Origin: Pseudomonas fluorescens
GTDB taxonomy: Bacteria > Pseudomonadota > Gammaproteobacteria > Pseudomonadales > Pseudomonadaceae
Assembly: GCF_902497895.1 (NCBI RefSeq)
Contig: NZ_CABVHQ010000002.1
Location: 124,001 to 188,000 of the forward strand
Direction: 5' to 3'
Length of the DNA: 64,000 nucleotides
The notes beneath the pieces are model-generated. The model searched no databases. It was not told where the DNA came from and worked only from the letters and a program-made list of their open reading frames with translations. Made by a program: the position numbers and the translations under genes. This document shows, piece after piece, positions 58,536 to 64,000 of the stretch; positions within the stretch are counted from its first letter, which is position 1; every line of letters starts with the position of its first letter.

Positions 58536-58683
58536 GTGGTTTCCAAAAACGAACCGGGGAGGCATACGCCTCCCCGCCTCGATAATCCAGCACCTGCAGC
58601 CAAGGCTGCCAGGTCATTTGGACGAGCCGTTTGGGGCTCGCCGGATCAAATTTCTTGCACATCATGCCAGTCAGCATAACCCT

Positions 58684-58816
58684 TGTGGCGAGGGGGCTTG
58701 CCCCCGCTGGACCGCGGAGCGGTCCCAAACTCAGGCACCGCTATCTGTCAGACAAATCGCGTCAGCCGGCTTTGCGACTGCTTCGCAGCCGAACGGGGGC
58801 AAGCCCCCTCGCCACA
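58684..58816. repeat. REPIN, family C, between glnE and waaF
   Basis: TGTGGCGAGGGGGCTTGCCC and its complement around about 90 bases that closely match the spacer of the element at 34350. It occupies most of the 309-base gap in which P. aeruginosa has ilvE as I recall. No remnant of ilvE is visible in the gap. Confidence 0.88.
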
Positions 58817-58844
58817 TAAAGCCTCGCCGCTCCGCAAATCAGTT

Positions 58845-61784
58845 TCAGCTTAGCCCCAGCTCACGCCAGATCCGCAACACTTGCCGCCGTTCGTCCACGA
58901 ACTGGTTGCCGGCGATCACCCCGGCCTCATTCTGCAAGGCCTGACGGTGAGCGGCCGAACGGTAAGCCTTATAGACCTCGCGCAACAGGCTGGCATCTTC
59001 GGCGGGCATCAGTCCGACCTCCTCCAACCCTTCCAGAATGCGGATATTGTCGGTATAGCGCAGCAACGACGGGTGCTCTTCAGACCACGCCAGAGCCGCG
59101 TATTGCACCATAAATTCAATGTCGACGATACCACCGGCGTCCTGCTTGATATCGAACCGCGCCGTGGCCTCGAAGGCATTTGCCGCGGTTCCGGCGGCGG
59201 TAGCCTTCGTGCCCAGATTGTCGCGCATCTTGGCGCGCATCTCGCTGACTTCCTGACGCAACGTGGCCAAGTCACGCTGGCGCCCCAACACAGCGGCGCG
59301 GACGTTCTCGAATGCCGCTGCGACCTGCTTGCAACCGACCAACACCCGCGCCCGCACCAGCGCCTGATGCTCCCAGGTCCAGGCTTCATTCTGCTGATAA
59401 CGCTCGAAAGCGCCGAGAGAGCTGACCAACAGCCCCGAAGCTCCGGAGGGTCGCAGACGCATGTCCACTTCATACAACTGACCGGAGTTGGTCTGGGTGG
59501 TCAGCAAATGGATGATCCGCTGACCCAACCGGGTAAAGAATTGCGCACCATCGATGGGTTTGGCGCCATCGGTTTCCGCCTGCGGATCGCCGTCATGGAT
59601 AAACACCAGGTCCAGGTCGGAACCATGCCCGAGCTCCAGGCCACCGACTTTCCCGTAACCGACGATGATGAAACCCGGATCACACAAGGTGCCATCTGCG
59701 CGTTGCGGCAAACCGTATTTAGCCACTGTCTGGCGCCAGGCCAGCGCCAGCACTTGCTCGAGAATCGCCTCGGCCAGCCAGGTCAGGTAGTCACTGACCT
59801 TCATCAGCGGCAGGCTGCCGGCGATTTCCGAAGCAGCCACTCGCAGCCGATGGGCCAGCTTGAAGTGACGCAAGGCTTCCATCTGCTGTTCCAGGTCATC
59901 CTCGGGGATCCGCGTCAACCGTTCGCGCAATTCGGCGGCCAGTTCCGGCGCCAGCGGCGGCTTGAACAAGCGACCTTCGTTGAGCAACTCATCGAGCAAT
60001 AGCGGGAAGCGGGTGATCTGTTCAGCAATCCACGGACTGGCTGCGCACAAGGTCAGCAGTCGTCGCAGGGCTCCCGGGTTTTCCGTGAGCAGCACCAGAT
60101 AAGCGGAACGCCGCGCCACTGCCTCTACCAGCGGCAACACCCGCTCCAGCACCAGATCCGGATTGGCATGTTCCACGGCCTGAGCCAGCAATCGCGGAAT
60201 AAACGCATCGAGCCGTTCCCGACCGAGGCGCTGCATGGCACGCAACTGCGGGCTGGCGCGCAGGCCGGCCAAGGTTTTCAAGGCTTTGGGCCCATCGACG
60301 AAACCACCCTCCTCCAATTGTCGGCAGGCGACCTCTTCGTCCTGGGCTTCTTCCCACAGTGGCAGCCATTCACCGCCGACCACCACTGCGCTTTCGTCAC
60401 CCTCGTCTTCATCAGGGTCGGCAATGACCTGGCGGAAGTGCCAGTCCACCCGGCCGCGCCAGTACATCAGCTGTTCATGGAAGGCTTTCCAGTCGGCAAA
60501 ACCGAGCATAAAGGCGATTCGCGCCTGATCCCGCTCTCCATCAGGGAGCATTTGCGTCTGCCGGTCAGCGATCGCCTGGATAGCGTGCTCGGTGTAGCGC
60601 AGGAACTCGTAACCTTCGCGTAATTCACTGACCACCGTGGGCGGCAGATAACCCTGTCCTTCCAGGGTGCTCAGCACTTTTAACAACGGACGCTGCTGCA
60701 AACTCAGGTCGCGGCCGCCGTGAATCAACTGGAACGCCTGGGCGATAAACTCGACTTCGCGGATCCCGCCGGAACCGAGCTTGATGTTCTCGGCCATGCC
60801 TTTGCGCCGGACTTCCTGCTGGATCAGCTGCTTCATGGTGCGCAGCGCTTCGATCGCGGAAAAGTCCAGATAACGCCGGTAAACGAATGGCCGCAGCATA
60901 TCGAGCAATTGCGCGCCGGCAACCTGATCCCCGGCCACCACCCGCGCCTTGATCATCGCGTAGCGTTCCCAGTCGCGGCCCTGGTCCTGGTAGTACTGCT
61001 CCAGCGCGTTGAAGCTCAGCACCAGCGAGCCGGACGAACCATAAGGTCGCAGACGCATGTCGACGCGGAACACGAAGCCGTCGACGGTCATCGGGTCCAG
61101 CGCCTTGATCAGGCGCTGGCCAAGACGAATGAAAAACTCCTGGTTATCCAGCGGCCGCTTCACGCCGACAGTCTCGCCGCCTTCGGGGTAGGCGAAGATC
61201 AGATCGATGTCGGAAGACAGGTTCAGCTCCACCGCGCCGAGCTTGCCCATGCCGAGGATGACCATCTCCTGTGGTTCGCCACTGCGCCGGCCGGTGGGCG
61301 TACCGAACTGCTGGCAATGGCGCTGATACAACCATTGATAAGCCTGATCGATGCTGGCATCCGCCATGTCCGACAGATCGCGACAGGTCCGCAGCAGATC
61401 CGCCTGGCGGTTCAGGTCGCGCCAGATGATCCGCACCTGATGCCGGGCGCGCTGACGACGCAGGGCCCGACCGAGCTCATCGTCGCTCTGCGCCAGCTGC
61501 ACGGCCGCGGCGATCTGGCCACACAGCTCGCCGGGGGCATAGCTGCGGTCCAGTTCGCCGGACTGCACCAGTTCAAGCAACATCACCGGGTCGCGGACAC
61601 TCTGCTCAATGACGAAGTCGCTGGCCGCGCTGACACGGGCCAATTGCGCCCAGCGCTCGGGGGGCCAGGCCGACAAGCCATGATCGTGTTCCAGCGCGGC
61701 AACAGCAGTACGCAACGATTGCTCGGCGCGGCTGACCGATGGCAGAAGAATCGCCGGGAGTTCGGCAAGCGTGGGCAGGCTCAT
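58845..61784 (-). CDS. glnE: GlnE, glutamine synthetase adenylyltransferase/deadenylylase
   Basis: GlnE adds AMP to or removes it from glutamine synthetase under control of GlnB. The 979-residue protein has two nucleotidyltransferase domains: the N-terminal deadenylylase with ELNLSSDIDLIFAYPEGG near 190, and the C-terminal adenylyltransferase with ELGHGSDLDLVFIHDGD near 715. Helical bundles follow each. Length is normal. Divergent from aceE. Confidence 0.97.
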   Translation of the reverse strand: MSLPTLAELPAILLPSVSRAEQSLRTAVAALEHDHGLSAWPPERWAQLARVSAASDFVIEQSVRDPVMLLELVQSGELDRSYAPGELCGQIAAAVQLAQSDDELGRALRRQRARHQVRIIWRDLNRQADLLRTCRDLSDMADASIDQAYQWLYQRHCQQFGTPTGRRSGEPQEMVILGMGKLGAVELNLSSDIDLIFAYPEGGETVGVKRPLDNQEFFIRLGQRLIKALDPMTVDGFVFRVDMRLRPYGSSGSLVLSFNALEQYYQDQGRDWERYAMIKARVVAGDQVAGAQLLDMLRPFVYRRYLDFSAIEALRTMKQLIQQEVRRKGMAENIKLGSGGIREVEFIAQAFQLIHGGRDLSLQQRPLLKVLSTLEGQGYLPPTVVSELREGYEFLRYTEHAIQAIADRQTQMLPDGERDQARIAFMLGFADWKAFHEQLMYWRGRVDWHFRQVIADPDEDEGDESAVVVGGEWLPLWEEAQDEEVACRQLEEGGFVDGPKALKTLAGLRASPQLRAMQRLGRERLDAFIPRLLAQAVEHANPDLVLERVLPLVEAVARRSAYLVLLTENPGALRRLLTLCAASPWIAEQITRFPLLLDELLNEGRLFKPPLAPELAAELRERLTRIPEDDLEQQMEALRHFKLAHRLRVAASEIAGSLPLMKVSDYLTWLAEAILEQVLALAWRQTVAKYGLPQRADGTLCDPGFIIVGYGKVGGLELGHGSDLDLVFIHDGDPQAETDGAKPIDGAQFFTRLGQRIIHLLTTQTNSGQLYEVDMRLRPSGASGLLVSSLGAFERYQQNEAWTWEHQALVRARVLVGCKQVAAAFENVRAAVLGRQRDLATLRQEVSEMRAKMRDNLGTKATAAGTAANAFEATARFDIKQDAGGIVDIEFMVQYAALAWSEEHPSLLRYTDNIRILEGLEEVGLMPAEDASLLREVYKAYRSAAHRQALQNEAGVIAGNQFVDERRQVLRIWRELGLS

Positions 61785-61990
61785 GGTCTATCCTTGATCG
61801 GCGTGTAAGAGGCCGTTTGTAGTGAATGTGCAGAACGCGCTACGAAACCGACTGTCGAACAAAAGTTATAAATAGCTGAAAATTCCAGTTTCTTGGCAGG
61901 CAACATCAAGCTTCGCCCTATTTGAGTTGACCCCATACCAACATTAACGATTATTCTCACAACATAGCAGGAGGCCACGAGCCGTTCATC

Positions 61991-62005
61991 TGTAGTTTTA
62001 CTACT
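61991..62005. promoter_or_regulatory. Upstream copy of a palindromic operator before aceE
   Basis: TGTAGTTTTACTACT holds the palindrome GTAGT-TTT-ACTAC. It fits the GntR/FadR-type consensus TNGTNNNACNA. The exact reverse complement recurs 52 bases downstream (62044). Lies in the 384-base gap between glnE and aceE, where I see no gene. Confidence 0.65.
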
Positions 62006-62042
62006 CGTATATACATCCGAAGAGCTGAAATGGCCGACGATT

Positions 62043-62057
62043 TGTAGTAAAACTACA
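62043..62057. promoter_or_regulatory. Downstream copy of the palindromic operator before aceE
   Basis: TGTAGTAAAACTACA is the reverse complement of the site at 61991. The two centres are 52 bases apart, about five helical turns, so bound dimers could face the same side. PdhR-type regulators of the pyruvate dehydrogenase operon use this consensus shape; no regulator gene is in the window. Confidence 0.65.
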
Positions 62058-62168
62058 CGCCGCCGGAACAACCTCTCGGCAATCCAAGAATTTATATCGT
62101 CTGCCCACAAGGCCAGCCGCTAACTCAGGCAACCGATTCTGGAAGCCTTTCCGCCCTGGAGCAAGCCA

Positions 62169-64000
62169 TGCAAGACCTCGATCCCGTCGAAACCCAGGAA
62201 TGGCTGGACGCCCTGGAATCGGTTCTCGACAAAGAAGGCGAAGACCGTGCTCATTATCTGATGACCCGTATGGGCGAACTCGCTACCCGCAGCGGTTCGC
62301 AACTGCCCTACGCCATCACCACGCCGTACCGCAACACGATCCCCGTTACCCACGAAGCACGCATGCCTGGCGACCTGCTCATGGAACGCCGCATTCGCTC
62401 GCTGGTACGCTGGAACGCGTTGGCCATGGTCATGCGTACGAACCTGAAAGATTCTGACCTTGGCGGTCACATCTCCAGCTTCGCTTCCAGTGCGACCCTG
62501 TATGACATCGGCTTCAACTACTTCTTCCAGGCTCCGACCGACGAGCACGGCGGCGACCTGATCTACTTCCAGGGCCACGCTTCCCCTGGGGTCTACGCTC
62601 GCGCCTTCATGGAAGGCCGCATCACCGAAGACCAGATGAACAACTTCCGCCAGGAAGTCGATGGCAAGGGTCTGTCGTCCTATCCACACCCTTGGCTGAT
62701 GCCCGACTTCTGGCAGTTCCCGACCGTTTCCATGGGTCTGGGTCCGATCCAGGCGATCTACCAGGCACGTTTCATGAAGTACCTGGAAGCCCGCGGTTTC
62801 ATCCCGGCCGGCAAACAGAAAGTCTGGTGCTTCATGGGCGACGGCGAGTGTGACGAGCCGGAATCCCTGGGTGCGATTTCCCTCGCCGGCCGCGAGAAGC
62901 TGGACAACCTGATCTTCGTCATCAACTGCAACCTGCAGCGCCTCGACGGCCCGGTTCGCGGCAACGGCAAGATCATCCAGGAACTCGAAGGCGTGTTCCG
63001 CGGTGCCCAGTGGAACGTGAACAAGGTCATCTGGGGCCGTTTCTGGGACCCACTGCTGGCCAAGGACACCGACGGTATCCTGCAACGCCGGATGGACGAA
63101 GTCATCGACGGCGAGTACCAGAACTATAAAGCCAAAGACGGCGCGTTCGTGCGTGAACACTTCTTCAACTCGCCAGAACTCAAGGCAATGGTTGAAGACC
63201 TGTCCGACGACGAGATCTGGAAACTCAACCGTGGCGGCCACGACCCGTACAAGGTCTACGCGGCATACCACGAAGCGGTCAACCACAAAGAACAACCGAC
63301 CGTCATCCTGGCCAAGACCATCAAAGGTTATGGCACCGGCGCCGGCGAAGCGAAGAACACCGCGCACAACACCAAGAAAGTCGATGTCGAGAGCCTGAAG
63401 TTGTTCCGTGATCGCTTCGACATTCCGGTCAAAGACAGCGAGATCGAAAACCTGCCGTTCTTCAAACCTGAAGAAGGCAGCGCCGAAGCCCGTTACCTGA
63501 GCGAACGTCGCACCGCACTGGGCGGCTTCGTGCCTCAGCGTCGCGCCAAGAGCTTCAGCCTTCCGACCCCGCCACTGGAAACCCTCAAGGCGATCCTTGA
63601 CGGTTCCGGCGATCGTGAAATCTCCACCACCATGGCCTTCGTGCGGATTCTTTCGCAACTGGTCAAGGACAAGGAAGTCGGCCAGCGCATCGTGCCGATC
63701 ATCCCGGACGAAGCCCGTACCTTCGGTATGGAAGGCATGTTCCGCCAGTTGGGCATCTACTCCTCCGTCGGCCAGCTCTACGAGCCAGTCGATAAAGACC
63801 AGGTGATGTTCTACCGCGAAGACAAGAAAGGCCAGATCCTCGAAGAAGGCATCAACGAAGCGGGCGCCATGAGCTCCTTCATTGCCGCCGGTACTTCGTA
63901 CTCCAGCCACAACCAGCCGATGCTGCCGTTCTACATCTTCTACTCGATGTTCGGCTTCCAGCGTATCGGCGACCTGGCCTGGGCCGCTGGCGATAGCCGC
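62169..64000 (+). CDS. aceE: Pyruvate dehydrogenase E1 component AceE, partial (3' end beyond window)
   Basis: The first 610 residues of homodimeric E1, which decarboxylates pyruvate and acylates the lipoyl group of AceF. The thiamine diphosphate motif is GDGECDEPESLG at about 224-235 followed by FVINCN. GGAG lies eight bases before ATG 62169 and the protein starts MQDLDPVETQEWLDALESVL, as in the family. The gene continues past position 64000; full length would be about 880 residues. The paired palindromes upstream suggest control by a GntR-type regulator. Confidence 0.97.

Noticed and set aside
61968..61975. Good Shine-Dalgarno-like AGGAGG before aceE
   Set aside because: No start codon follows at proper spacing; the following bases lead into the palindrome.
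61781..62110. 109-codon minus-strand open frame upstream of glnE
   Set aside because: It spans the paired palindromes and the start of glnE, has no family features and no ribosome site.
62120..63910. 596-codon minus-strand open frame opposite aceE
   Set aside because: Antisense to aceE, which is certain from its thiamine motif.

Overview
The window is chromosomal DNA of a Pseudomonas, most likely from the P. fluorescens group. The evidence is protein content, GC-rich coding sequence, gene order that matches what I recall of the P. aeruginosa PAO1 stretch from nnr (about PA4948) to aceE (PA5015), and many Pseudomonas-type REP/REPIN repeats. I see no tRNA, rRNA, CRISPR array, prophage or insertion sequence. 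Almost every base is in a gene or a short intergenic repeat.

Layout. 0-16 kb holds housekeeping genes: tRNA modification (tsaE, queG), metabolite repair (nnr), RNA turnover (orn), ribosome assembly (rsgA), the flagellar stator (motAB), an HDOD protein, a rhodanese, phosphatidylserine decarboxylase, a PilZ-like c-di-GMP protein, serB and a YtjB-type membrane protein. 16-25.5 kb is one long minus-strand run: nudF, a DUF1249 gene, cpdA, an esterase, parE, two small genes and parC (topoisomerase IV). 25.6-31.6 kb holds an RsiV-like lipoprotein, a probable HMP transporter (cytX), thiC with its TPP riboswitch, and a TolC-type outer-membrane protein.

31.7-58.5 kb is the lipopolysaccharide part. It has waaA (Kdo transferase), hldE (heptose precursor), dnpA-like deacetylase, mig-14, msbA (flipping), waaL (ligation), and a core assembly block. 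That block contains waaF-waaC-waaG-waaP and three more kinase-fold genes, all overlapping or nearly touching. A second block (carbamoyltransferase, GT2 and a GT-B-like protein) and a KpsS-like protein sit between it and waaL and probably build or decorate the outer core. Five kinase-fold proteins lie here, two without the usual catalytic aspartate. 33-37.6 kb interrupts this with a LysR/SMR pair, an FAD oxidoreductase, an aldo/keto reductase and a protein with a Nudix-like motif.

58.8-64 kb holds glnE (control of glutamine synthetase) and the start of aceE (pyruvate dehydrogenase E1), the latter preceded by two copies of a palindrome with a GntR/FadR-type pattern.

I did not find a clearly new multi-gene system. 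The points most worth a second look are the kinase-fold array in the core locus, the two capsule-type transferase-like proteins near waaL, the paired operator before aceE, the Nudix-like protein at 36.7 kb, and the REPIN repeats, one of which supplies the stop codon of a gene.
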